A stretch of 64,000 bases of DNA from Limanda limanda. Lineage: Eukaryota; Chordata; Actinopteri; Pleuronectiformes; Pleuronectidae. Of this stretch, positions 23,378 through 36,714 are shown piece by piece. The stretch is from assembly GCF_963576545.1 (NCBI RefSeq), contig NC_083639.1:12354498-12418497 (forward strand). The letters run 5' to 3'. Each line of letters starts with the position of its first letter. Within the stretch, counting starts at the first letter, position 1. The position numbers and the translations under genes were made by a program. The notes under the pieces are model-generated. The model saw only the letters and a list, made by a program, of their open reading frames with translations. It had not been told where the DNA came from and made no database searches.

Positions 23378-23379
<2 letters not shown>

Positions 23380-23416
<37 letters not shown>

Positions 23417-23482
23417 GTGTGTGTGTGTGTCTGCGTGTGTGTGTGTGTGTGTGTGCGTGTGTGTGTGTGTGTGTGTACGTGT
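23380..23482. repeat. Compound (GT)n array
   Basis: About 100 bp of GT units with a few interruptions (gc, ct). It creates Cys-Val and His-Thr frames on both strands that are not genes. Confidence 0.95.
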
Positions 23483-24329
23483 TTCCTCTGTCGGGGCCCT
23501 GCAGTGGACGCTGCTGACCTGCGAGCAAGAAGAGAGAAGGAGAGGGAGTGGAAAAGCCAATTAAAGGAAAGATCACTTGTGTGTCTGCTGGAGTGTCTCT
23601 GAGAGCCTCTCACGGTTAACCTTTCCAGCTGGAGAGTGAGGAAACGAGAGAGGAACGAGGGAGAGGATCGAGAGGAAAAACCGGCCAGGGAGATCAGGCG
23701 TTTCGACTTTAATGGTCCCTCAGTGTTAGAGTGAAGCTGGTTAATTTGCCTTTCCTTCTCTGGGTGCTGCAGGGTTTAAGCTTCTGTCAGGCCAGTGTTC
23801 TGCAAGGAACTTATGCAGGAATAATAGAAGCCACACTGATGTCAGATATTGTGTGTCTTGCTTGGAAAAGAGCCTGCTGTTAAGGTAAACGTTGGGAGAT
23901 ATCTTTTTCCCCTTCTATAGTAGAGAGTTTGATTTTACACTTAACCTTGCAGATCACACCGCGATGACTTCAAAAGTAAATACCATCAGTTCTCCACGAT
24001 CTGCTGTTGCCTTTGTGGGTGTGTGTTAGAGAGGAGAAGTGTTGTTGCTGTGTGCGTTTGTGACTGTTAAGGGCCATGCATCACAGCAGCTGGAGACAAC
24101 ACAAATTGGGGCTAAATTAATGGGTACGTGTGAGTGCATACAACTGTGTGTGTCTGTGTGTGTGTCATATTGGGGGGCAGGGGTACGACTGACAGTGTGT
24201 GGCAGCATAAATTGGAGTTAGATTAATGCAATGCGGATCTGCCTCTGTGCTCTGACCCTCATCGGGGCAGAGATGAGCTGTGTGTCTCAATTAACCTCTG
24301 CACAACACAGAAAGCATATATACAAACAT

Positions 24330-24361
<32 letters not shown>

Positions 24362-24706
24362 CAGGATGCTGCCACCAACAAAGAAGCGATGAACAACATA
24401 AACTCATGCAATTATGTCAGAGCCCACAAAAAACAGCAAAGAGTGTGCATTAAAAAAAAGAAAAAAACATGTTTTTTGGAGCATCCTTAAGTCTTTGTGC
24501 TGCCATGGTATTGAAGTAAGGAATGCAAATAGGCCAAAAAGTATGTTCCCTCTCCTCTCCTCTCCTCTTCTCTCCTCTCCTCTCTAACTGTATGCATGCC
24601 ATGTAGATCCCTGCAGTGCTGCCAGAATGATTGCAATTAAAGGGAATCCCTCCTTCTACCCCTCATCACCACTCACCATACACACGCAAGCTCTCTCTGT
24701 CTCTTT

Positions 24707-24708
<2 letters not shown>

Positions 24709-24769
<61 letters not shown>
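24709..24769. repeat. (CA)n microsatellite
   Basis: Pure CA array of about 30 units after a CT-rich lead-in. Confidence 0.95.
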
Positions 24770-24771
<2 letters not shown>

Positions 24772-25353
24772 CCAGTAGTCCCTCATCCACTGAAGGCAAC
24801 TGCTGGTGGTACTTCACACCAGCAGACTGAAGTGGTCTTAATCAGACTAGAGAGTCAAGAAAGAAATGTTCTCCTACTCCTCCTTCCTCCCTACTTCACT
24901 GTCTGCTCTCTTTCATCAGAACATCCCTTTCTACCACCTGTCTTTCTCCACAATCACAATCACACACACACACTCACACACACACACACATACAGCAGAT
25001 TGAAAAAAAAAAGGAAAGAGATAAGAATACATACATGACCTTCAGGTTTGATTTACGTGTGAAATCTAGTGATTGGAATCCATGTTGAATTTGTCTATAT
25101 AATTGGTAGTGTCCATCAGTAAGCATATTGTGGACAGCTGTGTGGCACATCTGGTAGGAAGTAAAATCCAGGAGTGAGTCTCACAAGGTCAAAAGAGAAG
25201 ACATTGCTCCTCCTAATGGCAAGAGGCAGCACTGCATGAGGGTGAGGCAAAGAAAGGTGGGAGAACATATGATGAGGGGAGAAAAAAAATAATATTTGCT
25301 ATTTATTATGTATTTTAAGTACTGATTAGTGGAGCTCGGCCCCACTTTTATTT

Positions 25354-25590
25354 GTGGTTCAGAAGGTAGAGTGGTTCGTCCACTAACCAGAGGGTCAGTG
25401 GTTCAATGACAGTCTCCCCTAGTCTCTGTGTGCCGAAGGGTCTTTGAGAAAGATATTGAATCCCAAATTGCTCCTATTGGCTGTGCACTGTAGATGCCCT
25501 GTATGAATGTATATTTTAATGGGTGAATGGTAAAAACTTAACGTTAAAGAGCTAGAAAAGTGCTATATATAAATACAAAACATTTACCAA
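25354..25590 (+). mobile_element. tRNA-like SINE copy, + strand
   Basis: Starts gtggttcagaaggtagagtg (A-box-like) and has ggttcaatgac at 25,400-25,410 (B-box-like). It then has 'cagtctcccctagtctctgt', 'gccgaagggtctttgagaaa', 'cccaaattgctcc', 'atgggtgaatgg' and the tail 'gaaaagtgctatata' plus 'aaatacaaaacatttacca'. I recognise this order from an abundant fish SINE-like repeat. No coding capacity. Confidence 0.8.
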
Positions 25591-26761
25591 GTACTCTTAT
25601 GTTTAAATGTTTTATTGTTATGTTTTATCTTGTTTTATCATATCCTGTCTGTAAGATGTCTGTCAAATAAAAAAAATGTAATCAAAACATAGCTGTAAGA
25701 AATGCATGTGTAAATCATTTTTAATATATGAGAAGTTATTTACAGACAAAAGGTCAGTTTACTCACTTTTTACAGTGGGAACACAGCTGGCAGGAGGCCA
25801 GCGGAGAGACTGATGGTGACACCTAACAGAGAGTGAGAGAGATAGAGTGTGTGCTGGTATTCCTCCCTGTGTTTCTGTGTGGCTGGCCCACCAACAGGCC
25901 CAGATGTTGGCTAATTAACGCCAGTGTTAAAGACGCTCTTCATCTGGGTGATTAAATAATCAAATAATTAATTCATTAAGCAAGGGCTTGCACTCCTTCT
26001 TATGATCTCTGGCACACAGCCTGGCAGGGTGGAGGGGGGAGAAGGGGAGGTGCTGAGGAGTGGAGGAGCAGACCGCTGAGAGACAAGGAAGGGCCAGACT
26101 GACAGTAGTACAGCGCAGCATGTCTGCCAATAATGGTGTTTCAGGCTCGGAGTGGCACCTGTCATGCATTTGATCCGTATAGAGCAAAGAGTGTGTCTGG
26201 TGTCCGAGGGAGGGGACTGCTACTTCCCATTGTGCCAGGGCTGAAAGCCTTCATCAAACAGATTAGACCGCAGTGACCAAGGCAGGGAGCACTCACACTA
26301 TAAAGTGGTCGTAACAGCAAAAACCCCAAACGCACACTTGGGCATCTGTATTTATATGTTTCATTATCTTCCAAGGCAAACGAAATTAAACAAAAGCCAA
26401 ATGCAGTGCTAAAAAAACTTATTGTGCCAGTCTGTGTGCCCGTGTGTGTATGCGTGTATGTGTGTGTGTGTGTGTGTGTGCGTGCGTGTGTGTGTGTGTG
26501 TTAATATAGTCACTCCAGACAGATAGATGGATCAGGGATATGAGATGATGGCCAGCAGCAGGGAGCCGAGACACAGAGGGATGAAGAGACTGACAAAGGT
26601 GTTTCATCAGGCTTATTTCCAGTGGTGTAAGGTGGTAACATCAGCTGGGACGGAGGGGGCGGGGGGGTTGGAGTGCACCACTTTCAAACAAAGCCATGTA
26701 CCTCATACACACACACACATACACACACACACACACACATCCAGGCTTCCGCAGCCCTCAT

Positions 26762-27180
26762 TTTAAACACTCCTTTAGCCATAATCATTTTCATATAATT
26801 CACTTTCATACAATTCCTTCTCCTAATCATTATCAGGCCCACTAACGTCTTAATGACTTCATAAATTTAAGCTATAAAAAGTAATGGAGAAAGACAAATG
26901 AGATAATTAGGAATAAATCTTAGTGGAAAGCCATTTATCAAAACATGGAGAGGCCCTGAATATTCCCCACCATTAGGCTCTGCTGTAATTAACACGGGCT
27001 CTCAGTTATGAAGGAAACCTGGTAGCAGAGATATTAAGATCCAAAAGCCTCACTGTTATTAAATTGACCGATGAATCTGCGACGTATAATATGATGTGGA
27101 TTATTAGGATCCTTTTTAATTAAAAAGAGCGTTAAGATTTTTTTTTTATATTTAAATTTTTAACGCTTTAATGGTGGCTT
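26762..27180. promoter_or_regulatory. Candidate conserved non-coding element
   Basis: Repeat-free, AT-rich sequence with many TAAT/ATTA homeodomain cores (agataattaggaataa, ctgtaattaacacggg, ttaattaaaaagagcg) between microsatellite-rich flanks. This texture is typical of vertebrate conserved enhancers, but I cannot align it, so conservation is inference. Confidence 0.25.
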
Positions 27181-28242
27181 GAACTCATCTCTCTGTGGTT
27201 ATGGGGCAATGAGACGGAGAGAGAGATTGAAAAGAGAGGAAGAGAATGAAATAGAGGGAGAAAGAAAGTGAGCGACTAAGCGTGTGTGCGTGTGTGTGCG
27301 TGTGCGTGTGTGTGTGTGTGTGTGTAGAGGGGGGGGAGCAGCAGTGAGAGAAAAGCAATCTCTCACACTCTCATACTTTCATACTCTCCTTTGGTGAGGA
27401 CTGTGTAAGTACATGAGAGAAAATGGTATTCTAATTTAACAAACTCCTAACTAATGCACATACGGACTAATGCATATACAGACAAGGCACTATTAATTCT
27501 TATTATCTTTAAAAGTGTAAAATGTAATGTAATGGTTTGCTCTGATTAGTGAGAGGAAAAATCACATTCTGTGTTTTATTTTTAAATTAAAAACTGTGTC
27601 TTCTTGCTCACTCACTTTTTCTCGCTCCCTCTATCTCGCTCTCTCTTACACACACACACAGACACACTATCTTCTTCTTTGTCCTCTAAGAACAGGCAGC
27701 CTCCACACACTCAGAAAGATGTCATTGAAAAAAGTCGGGGATTTTCTTCTTCTCTCTTTCTTTCTGTTTTTTTCCCTTGACCTTCAATCTGGTCCAGGCT
27801 CTTGAACAATGGCCCTCCCTTTAAGATTCATTAGATCTCCATTGATTTTCATTTCAGCCCTTTCAAAAATGTTCTTAGTCTGTCTATAACTTATTTTTAA
27901 ATGGTAATATGAATGTATTGTATTTGACAGGAAAGCCATGCAAATTCAAAAACACATTGTCCGTATCAAACATTTACGAGACTGCAAAGCTCTACAGACT
28001 TTTGCATTGGTGCATTTGGATACATATTATTTTCAGCAATAAATAATTATAATATAGTTGATTGCTTTGGGATATATAGCCTTGAGCCATTTCATTCAGA
28101 CAAAATGAGTGAATTTATTACGATTTCAACAGCAAAGATAAAAAAAGCAATGCACATTCTTATGAGACGCTCTGTCTTGCCGTGTGCACACTGTTCTGAA
28201 AAGTAAAGCTGCAGCCTGTCTGAGCCACGGCTCTCTCAATGG

Positions 28243-28284
28243 GAGAAGAAGAAGACGAAGAAGAAGAAGAAGAAGAAGAAGAAG
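28243..28284. repeat. (GAA)n run
   Basis: About 14 GAA units with one GAC interruption; it gives a poly-Ser frame on the other strand. Confidence 0.9.
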
Positions 28285-30839
28285 CAGAGGCCTCAGTAAG
28301 TGTGGGCTTTAACATATAGAATCGGTAAAATGCTTTTGAGGGAACATACTCTGGTGCCTTATGCAAATTATCTTCACATAAATGACATGCCAACCTCCAA
28401 TCACTGACCAATTAATGACCTTCGGGGGCATCTTGTGACACATCAACGGCACTAATTTATACTTGACAGGTCCCCTGGTGCGTGCCGGCAAAGTTTGTGT
28501 GTGTGTGTGTGGAGGTGGTGGGGGTCTTCTGCACCAGTTGAGCTCATTACCATGGAAACCCAGTTTGCAGATGTGTGGGTTTGTGACACCAAAGTCATAA
28601 TCCTCATCACAATGTTTAATTCTATTTGTATATTATCCCTTTTATATGTTTGAGTGTTTGAAAATGTGTGTGTTTGTGCAGTTGTGTCCGGCCTGATCCC
28701 TGCTTCCATCTCACACTTTATCAACTGCATCAGCTTGTGCTGTGTCCCATCAGTCATTGCATTTAGTACATCTCTGTCTGTCTCTGCTGTGTGTGTGTGT
28801 GTGTGTGTGTCTGTGTGTGTCTGTGTGTGTGTGTCTGTCTCTCATTCACTGCCTAACTGCCTTATCAGACTTCTGCACCAGTAGCTCTCATTAGAACATT
28901 AATTGAAAAAGTGTAATTAATCCTGAGAGGTGCTGGGACTGGACTGTGGCCAGACAGAGGAGGAGAGAGAGGTGGTCAGAGAGTTGGCTGTGCAGTATGA
29001 CCCAACACTGCCCCCTGTTGTTTCTTCGCTGCACGTCGGCACCTCTCTGCAGGTTGGATGATGCTGCTGCTGCTGAACGCTCCCATCTTCCTCCAATGAC
29101 ACCAACAGTTTGTAAAAAATGTCAACCTTTTTTTAAACAGTTTTAGTGGTTTTGGTTGTTTAATTAAATCACACAGGAGGATTTTTTTTTTTAAATAAAA
29201 AAAAAAAAAAAATATCCCTCAGCTTTTTTATATTTTAAATTTGATTATCACATATAAGTGATGTACATATATTGTCATCAACTGTGTGCATGTGTTTCTT
29301 CTGCTACCGTATGTGTATATTTTTCATAAATTTGACGGGCCGAATAAAACAAAGTTTTATTACCTTTTGATGAACCATAACCTTTTTTTGTAGTTCTGAT
29401 GATAGCAGAAACAAATATATAAGAAATATACAAAGCAGAAGCTCATCTATGTTGTGTACTGGGGTAAAATGTCAATTAATTTAATTGTTCTATTATATGG
29501 TAGAGTAATGTAAAGCTCACATTAACAAAATCAGTGGTTAAAAATGATGATTACTCTGGACAAATGGAATAATCCAATTACAAATTTCTGATTTAAAAAT
29601 TTAAATTCAAGAGTTTTAATAACAAGTTATACTGATTTGTGCCCATCTGGGTTTATTAATCAGTATGTTTCTGATATTAATTTTGGAAAGACAGACAAAT
29701 GCTCACATACGTGGACACAAAATCCACCTGGAATAAATGAAGATGGAGTGTCTTGTTCAGTTTCCTCCGTATCACCCCCTGTGGTGAGGAGGAGGATGGA
29801 GAAGGCAAAGGAGGTGCACCAGGCCTGCTCTATTATTCTAATCCTTGGTTGTGTCTGGGTGACCTTTGGAGGGATGATTGTTTCTCATTTAGGAGTGCGA
29901 GGTGTGATCTTCCCACCCGTTTGATCCCGCTCACCTGACCTTTGTAAATTGGCTGTTAAGCATATCGCAACTTGACCCTCGTGCCACACACATGGTCTGT
30001 TAATAGACACAAGCCGAGCAGCCACACCTTCGTCAGTATTTTGGCACCAGGACACTACACACACATCAGAAAAGACACATTGCTGAACTCCACTCTTTTA
30101 AAATATCTTCTTTACTAACTTAAACTTTGCTCTGAAAGACAGTGGGATGCCAACCGATTTGAATGTTTTTCATGTGTATTACCTTTTTTTGGGACACACT
30201 TGGACACATTTTGGATACTGAATGTTTTATAAGCATATGCATGCCTTCAAAGGAGGGAAAAATGACAAGAAAAAATATAATAAAAATTGTCCATTGTGCC
30301 GATCACCTTTTCTTGACTTGGTTAATGAGTGGCAGAGCTGAATACCAGCGAGGTGATTTTCCATCAGGCTGATGAGAGGAGAATTAAAGCCCACAGCTTG
30401 GGGTCTGCAGCACCATTACAGAAGGAAGAAGGTCTGAATTCATTCAGCCCTGCCACGATTCTAATTAACAACTCAATCCCACACAGCCAAAGAGAGAGAG
30501 ACAGAGAGAAAGAGAGGGATAAAGAAGGAGAGGGAGGGAGAGGGAGCTCCTGTATTGTGTGCAGCCAGCGCTCTGTTCTGGAGAAATGTCAAAAAGATTG
30601 GTTCATCTTTAATCACACACGATAGCTACACTATAATTTTGCAACTTCCAGCCTTTTCACACGCTCCATTCTTTCCTCCATCTGTTTGTCTGTGATGTGT
30701 TAAATGTTCATCTTCCATAGAGCGGTGTCTTTACTTCCAGTCCTGTGCCACCTCCTGAACCGGCCCTGCCCCGTGTTGTCCGCCGCACGGTGCACACATA
30801 CACCCCGTGGTGCTCTAATGCTGAAGGCTTATGGGGGAC

Positions 30840-31060
30840 ATTTCCCTGGATTAAAAGGATGATTTCATTAGCCTCCACGGGTGTCAGGTTTCATTCCAGG
30901 GATTAAATCCTGCAGATTAGAGGCCAGGGCTATTCCCCGGCATCTCATTAATATCTAATAGCACGGGAAATGTAATTTGGAAAGCCTGTCTTTCTGATTA
31001 CTAAGCAAATGTATGCTTTGCTCTTTAAGACCATAAATTGGGCTTTGAACACTGTCTCTG
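30840..31060. promoter_or_regulatory. Candidate conserved non-coding element
   Basis: Repeat-free stretch with words such as 'aggattaaatcctgcagatt', 'tctcattaatatctaatagc' and 'tctttaagaccataaattgg'. Homeodomain-type ATTA cores recur and no open frame runs through it. Conservation is inferred from texture only. Confidence 0.25.
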
Positions 31061-32329
31061 TCCAGAGTTTGAGCCCTCATCCCCAGGCAGGGTCACACAG
31101 GCAGACTCCCTCAGCCGCCAGGAAGCACAACTCAGGGAAGGTCAAACCCGAGCAGCAACTTTTATCTTGCTGCAAGCAGTGTTGATCAGTTTCCGTCAAA
31201 TTACCACCTGAAAAGAGCAGACACTCTTGAGCCATTGAAGCTGTACTAGGTCACAGCACATCTCAGTCTCTCTCTCTCTCTGTCTCAAGGGAGAGCTTGT
31301 TCTGAGATGTGACTTCAGCAGCGTGTGAGGATGCCTTCCTCCCTCCCTTCTTCTCTCTCCCCTCGTACATGAGCACTGTCCCATCAGCCCGGCGCTGGCC
31401 CGGGCCCCGGTCCCCACAGAGGCCTGCTCCCAGTGTCTGCTTGTGTGTGTGCCTCCTGTCAGTCAGAATGCCCCTCAGCAGCCTCCCTCACTGATGAAGT
31501 ATGGACAATGGAGAACAAGGTGGGCGCAAGGGGAGCCAGCCGACTTAATGAGCCAATTTCTCAGATAATAAGATTGGTGGATATGCTAATATTTCTACCT
31601 TAAGGAGATAATTATGATGTGGAAGATAGAATATTTTATCTTAAAGCGACAGTGCGCGGGTCTCAAACCTATCTGGGATTTTTTTTTTTACTCTCTCATG
31701 GAGGGTATATGGGGAGGAGAAGAGTGCTGGTGATGTAGAAGGGGGGGGATTGTTCTGTTTTCTGTTTGAGCAGAGGGACAGTAGGAAAACAATGCCAGCA
31801 GAGCCTTGATGCTTTTAGTGTGTCGTGTGTTTTTTTTGTTTTGTAGGGCTGAGTCTTTGATCACGCTGCAGCATTTGACACAAGGAGGAGAGGCAGGGGA
31901 CTTTCAGCCTTCATAAATATTTATCTCATTACCGCCGGCGAAAAATCACAGAAGAAAGGATAAGGAGATATCAATTGATCTTTATTGTTAATTGACCCAA
32001 AAGTATACTCTTAAAAAAACCAAACAACAAAAACATTGTTCTTCGCCCTGCTTCCCTCAGTCACTCTCCCCCTCCTCCCCTCCCACTCGCGTCTCCGTTT
32101 CTGACACAAACTTGGTAAACTTATTTTCTCACTTCTGTCCTCGGGCCCTTGTAATAACTCGCTGGTAATTTTGTTTTTGTGTTTAATTTTCTTATCGACA
32201 CAAATTTCTCTCCCCCCCCCCCCCCCCACACCCACCTCCTCAATTCCCCAAATGGAAGGCGCTCTGCCACCTTGATGTGCATAACTAGAGGTTAAATGAT
32301 AAAATGTGTTATTGAAATGTAGGCCTGCT

Positions 32330-32665
32330 GATTATGGCTGCAGTTCGTGGCCCATTCCAAATAGCCAGGGGCACGCAGGGAAGAGATAGGGGCCTTGTGG
32401 GTTAACAGTTTAATAAAGGGGGAGGGAGAGAGACGGGGGAGGCTGAGTGCCGCTTGTCTAACCCTCTCTCTCTCTCCTCACTCTTTCATTCTCTCCCTCC
32501 TCTCTCTCTCGCTCCCTCTCTGCCCTGTGTTTTACTGTTTTAATTAGGCCATAACAAGCTCAATCATGTAATTAAGAGCTCAGCTGGACCAGAAAACAAG
32601 TCGGCCATTACAGCCCGGACCATCGCGGGTCACCCACAGCAGCTGCTGCCAGCCCAGGCACGTAT
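32330..32665. promoter_or_regulatory. Candidate conserved non-coding element
   Basis: Two repeat-poor blocks (32,330-32,425 and 32,540-32,665) flank a CT-rich run. They hold 'ctgattatggctgcag', 'gttttaattaggccataaca' and 'catgtaattaagagctcagc'. Regulatory role is inference. Confidence 0.25.
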
Positions 32666-32880
32666 AACACACAGATGCTCACATATGGAAGTGTCACAGT
32701 TTGGAGGAACCTCCCATACTTCTTCTGAAAACTTCAGCCGTTTGAAAAATTAGAAGGTTCCACTGGTGCTGCTGCTGCACAAATATTTCGACAAAAAAAA
32801 AGTTTTTATATATCAGCTATAAGGTTTTAAAACCAGCCCTAGGATAAACCAACACACAGGTAGACTTGACAGGCCTGCCT

Positions 32881-32882
<2 letters not shown>

Positions 32883-32917
<35 letters not shown>
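32883..32917. repeat. (AC)n microsatellite
   Basis: Pure AC array of about 17 units. Confidence 0.93.
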
Positions 32918-32918
<1 letters not shown>

Positions 32919-33923
32919 TTCCTCATGGAGCTGTGTGTGTAAGAAGAGAATCCTCTGCAGTGACAGGTATCCCCCAGGTGTTTTTGTTTTACTTTATTTT
33001 CTCTGTTCCTAAAAAGTGCAAAGTGAGAGTGACAGCATGATGGCCTTCTTTTTTTTTTTTTTTTAACAGAACACACACAGACTCACGTATACAAGACTGA
33101 TGAATGTGAGCAGCTCCCTCACCTCCTCTCAGTGAGCGCTGCCGTCTTTTGTGCCTCCCTCCCAGTGCCTAATAGAATTCATGTATATGTAAAGATCCTT
33201 GCATCCTATTACGTACAATAAACTGCTTGCTTTATCCGCCACAGCACCTGGTGTGTGGCACAATCTGCCAAACACACCCTTTTCAAATCAAATTTATTTA
33301 GTTAGACCTCCATTCAAACCCACTCATGTAAGCTATCATGTTACACTCTGAACTGAATAACTACAGGCGGGAAATCTAATTCATTTCACATCCGCAGTGC
33401 CGCAGCACCCGGCCCACTTACAGGCCTGTATCAGCAAATTGTCAATTGCGGATGCTCTGCCACACGGCATTACAATGCAAACAAGGTTAGTTTTCAAACA
33501 CCTGATTTGAATAAGCTCAACAAGGAAACATATCAGGCGGCGCTGCTTCAATGCTCTTTGTATCGAGAGGAGAGGTGAGGCGCAGGGAGGCAAGGAAGGA
33601 ACGGTGGGAGCAGGCGGAGGAGGGGGGGGGGGGGGACACTTTTTCGCAGGCAGGGTGATGCGGCGCCGATAGCACCAGAGCAATGGCAGTTAATTTGAAT
33701 ATGGCACCTCAAGCCACAATGATTATTATCATCTCCAAATCAAGGAAATAAATGAGAAGAGGGGCTCCAAAAATAGCGTTCAGAGCCTTTTGTGCATAGC
33801 AGGTAGGCCCAGTGGGGGGGGGGAGTGTTCGCCAGCTCATTATCCAGCGCTGGTCCGAGGGAACGGAGGGATCGGGAGAGAGAAATTGCATTAATGTGAC
33901 CACAGACACTCTTTTCATAAGCA

Positions 33924-33926
<3 letters not shown>

Positions 33927-33995
<69 letters not shown>
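33927..33995. repeat. (CT)n microsatellite
   Basis: Pure CT array of about 34 units; it gives Ser-Leu and Arg-Glu frames that are not genes. Confidence 0.96.
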
Positions 33996-33999
<4 letters not shown>

Positions 34000-35231
34000 T
34001 GTCGCCCTTCTGCCTCACCATCTCTCACTCTCACTATATGCCCTGTTTAATTTGAGTGCCAGCAGGAGGTAATTTAGCCATGCTGCTGTCACCTGCAATG
34101 AGGCCAGAGACGGGGGGGGGGGAACGCTGAGAACAGATTGAAACTAGTGATGCTTGAGACCTTTTCCTTTTCACCCACCTCACCCCATTTTTTCCATCCC
34201 CATCATCTTGTCGTCTCCATCCCTCTATATTACTTCATAAACGCTAATAGCCCTCTTTCAGTTCCCCCCCTTTCTTCTCTGGACAGCACATATCCTGCAC
34301 CCCCCTCTCTTACTCTTATCACTCGCTTGTCCCTGGATGCTCTTGCCCCCATCAACTGTGCCTCCCTCCCTCGGCACCTTTCTCTCTCTTTTCAGGCCAC
34401 TGTCCACTCTGTTTCTCCGGCCCTCTCCTCCCGTCCCTCGTCTCCGTATGAGGAAGTGGCGCTGGTGAGTCATCCTGGCAGTCGTTTGATTCATGCTCCT
34501 CCAGGGCCCTCATCTCCCCGGAGAAATTACCAGTCATTTTAATCGGACCCACGTCTCTAATTCATTACACAACCCCGTCCCGACACATGCACGCACACAT
34601 ACACACTGGGAGAAAAAAAAACTCTCAGTCAGATAGCTACCTTCACATAGTCACCTCCGTCTTTGGTGTCAAACGGCACTTAACATCCCTGTCAGTCACA
34701 CATGCTCAGAGGAGAGCTGAAGGAGAGAAGGAGAGCGAGGGGAAATGGGGCGGTGGGGGTATTTAGCCTGCAACTCATTTCTCATCACTTTCCCACACCG
34801 TCTATTAGTTCTCTACTTAGTCCTCTCCTCTTCACGATCTGTTCTTATCTGTCTGCCTTCCTAAATGGGTTCCCTGCTTCTCTTCTCAAATCCCATCAAC
34901 CACTTCCCTCTTTTCTTTACTTCCCAGGTTCACTTTGGACTAAATGCAGTTCTGATGGCAGAGGGAAGTTGAAGGTGAGAGGTTTGAATGCAAAAATCAA
35001 TAGTGTAATCATTTGGGGACAGTAGCAGTATATTAGCACTGCTTGAAGTTTGGTGGACGTTCCACCTGTCAAATTAATAATAGTAATAATAGCTGCTCTC
35101 AGTTAGTTAGCCCCAGTTCCAGGGCCTCACTCTTCTATGGATTTCAGTTTGTATTGCTTTCATAATGTTACTGTAATCTGATGAGATTTCATTATTTAAG
35201 TATATTGAGCGTGGTCAGTTTGCGGTACACA

Positions 35232-35535
35232 ATTAAAGGTTCAGTGCGTCGAATTTAGTGTCATCTAGTGGTGAAGTTGCATGTTGCAGTTGAACACCCC
35301 TAACCTCACCCTCCCCTTCCAAACATGAAAGATAGCCTGTGGTAGCCTTCAGTTGTCATAAAAACTCAAAAGGTGTTTAGTTTGTCCAGTTTGGGCTACC
35401 GTAGAGAGGGCCTACTCCAGACGTAAATATAAAGTATTTAAATATAAAGGGCCCATTTTAGGGTAAAGAAAACAACACTAAGTACAATTTAGATGAAACA
35501 CACTAGTGAAAACATCACTAGAATTTTTTCTTTTC
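35232..35535 (+). mobile_element. Fish interspersed element, 5' part (TTAAAGGTTCAGTG start)
   Basis: Begins attaaaggttcagtgcgtcg and continues 'catctagtggtgaagttgca', 'cttcagttgtcataaaaact' and 'gtttgtccagtttgggctac', phrases I recognise from an abundant teleost non-autonomous element. The matching inverted right end (a cactgaacctttaa-like sequence) is not found, so this copy appears truncated near 35,535. Confidence 0.65.
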
Positions 35536-36632
35536 AATTTCTGTTATATTTCTATCATGTTGTTAAAATCAATGTTATGCTATAATCTCTTCCCTCATTT
35601 ACTCGAGCACTGGAATGAAACAGGGTCTGGTTGATGTTATTAGTCACACATGCCTGAAAATGTCTTTAGTTCTCAATCTTTATTAACTCAATTCACACAA
35701 CCAGAGGGATGTTTTCAAATGGATCAACCTCACGGGCCAGAGAAAGGATACATTTAATGTTACAGACCATACGTTGTCATTCCTCATTTAGAAAATAGCA
35801 AAATGCACACAAATACTCAGACCGTAAACTAACTATTCCTGTTGTGGAACATGAAACAAGCAAATAGCGTAAATTAATAAGCATTTGGGCTCAATAATGG
35901 ACACACAGGACAACATTGTTATTTACATGTATAACTCACAGTATATATAGATTCACACAAGCTACAGGGAACTTTTCATCCAAATGTGGAGACTGTATGA
36001 TGTAGACATTGTGTACAGTTGTTGCTGTAGGTCAGTATAATTGTTGCTTTCTGTATGGACATTGAGTCCGTCTCCCCAAAATGCAGACTACATTCAGCAC
36101 CTGCCTTATGTTTGTTGCCAGGTGTGGCATTGTGGGGGGGTTAGATCTTTCATTAATCGTCCGATGGCCATTTTATTACTTGAGGGTGTAAAATCATTCA
36201 TAAAAATTTGACTGAATTTACTGAAAAACTCCATGTTGTTTTAATATTTTCAGGAAAAGATTGATTGAAATGTGTGTTTCTTCTTTTAATTCATTATTTC
36301 CGACCCATCATTATCAATTAAGGTGATTTAAATTCCCGAATACATGTGCATTTTAGTTCAAAGGTTCCACTTGTGAATTTGTTGCTTTGTCTTTGCATAA
36401 ACCTTTATGTAATTTAATCCATTTAGTTTATTGAAATGTACCTTTAAGGCCTATATTACAATAATGTACTATAAATTTGTATATAAACCAGCCAGGCAGT
36501 AGTTCTGAACTGAACAACCTCAAAGCCTTGAAATTAATTAAACACATAAACACATTACACTTTACAACAGCTTAACATGAAAACGCACTTTAAATAAATA
36601 GAGGAACCATGTAATCCTGACCCATCTCACCT

Positions 36633-36714
36633 CAGATACTTATGTATATATATATATATATATATATAAGTATCTGATATATATATATATATTTATTTAT
36701 ATATATATATATAT
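36633..36714. repeat. (TA)n arrays within a perfect inverted repeat
   Basis: The arms cagatacttat (36,633-36,643) and ataagtatctg (36,666-36,676) are exact reverse complements around a TA array; a second TA array follows to 36,714. The first 44 bases could extrude as a cruciform. Confidence 0.9.

Larger units (their letters stand above)
22946..25353. other. Intergenic DNA between two opposed SINE copies
   Basis: Holds a compound TG array (23,380-23,482) and CA arrays at 24,333-24,360, 24,709-24,769 and about 24,961-24,990. A short open stretch at 23,119-23,280 looks faintly exon-like, but its product is unknown and its splice sites are weak. Around 24,060-24,130 and 24,205-24,300 non-repetitive AATTAA-containing sequence might be conserved non-coding DNA. 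Confidence 0.45.
25591..35231. other. Intergenic DNA with microsatellites and possible conserved non-coding elements
   Basis: About 9.6 kb without a supportable gene. It contains TG/CA arrays (26,459-26,501, 27,283-27,325, 28,787-28,835, 32,883-32,917), a GAA run (28,243-28,284), a pure CT array (33,927-33,995), an A/T homopolymer patch at 29,180-29,212 and G or C runs near 31,741, 32,213-32,227 and 33,621-33,634. Three repeat-free stretches listed separately look like regulatory DNA. Open frames here are short and lack splice support. Confidence 0.55.
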
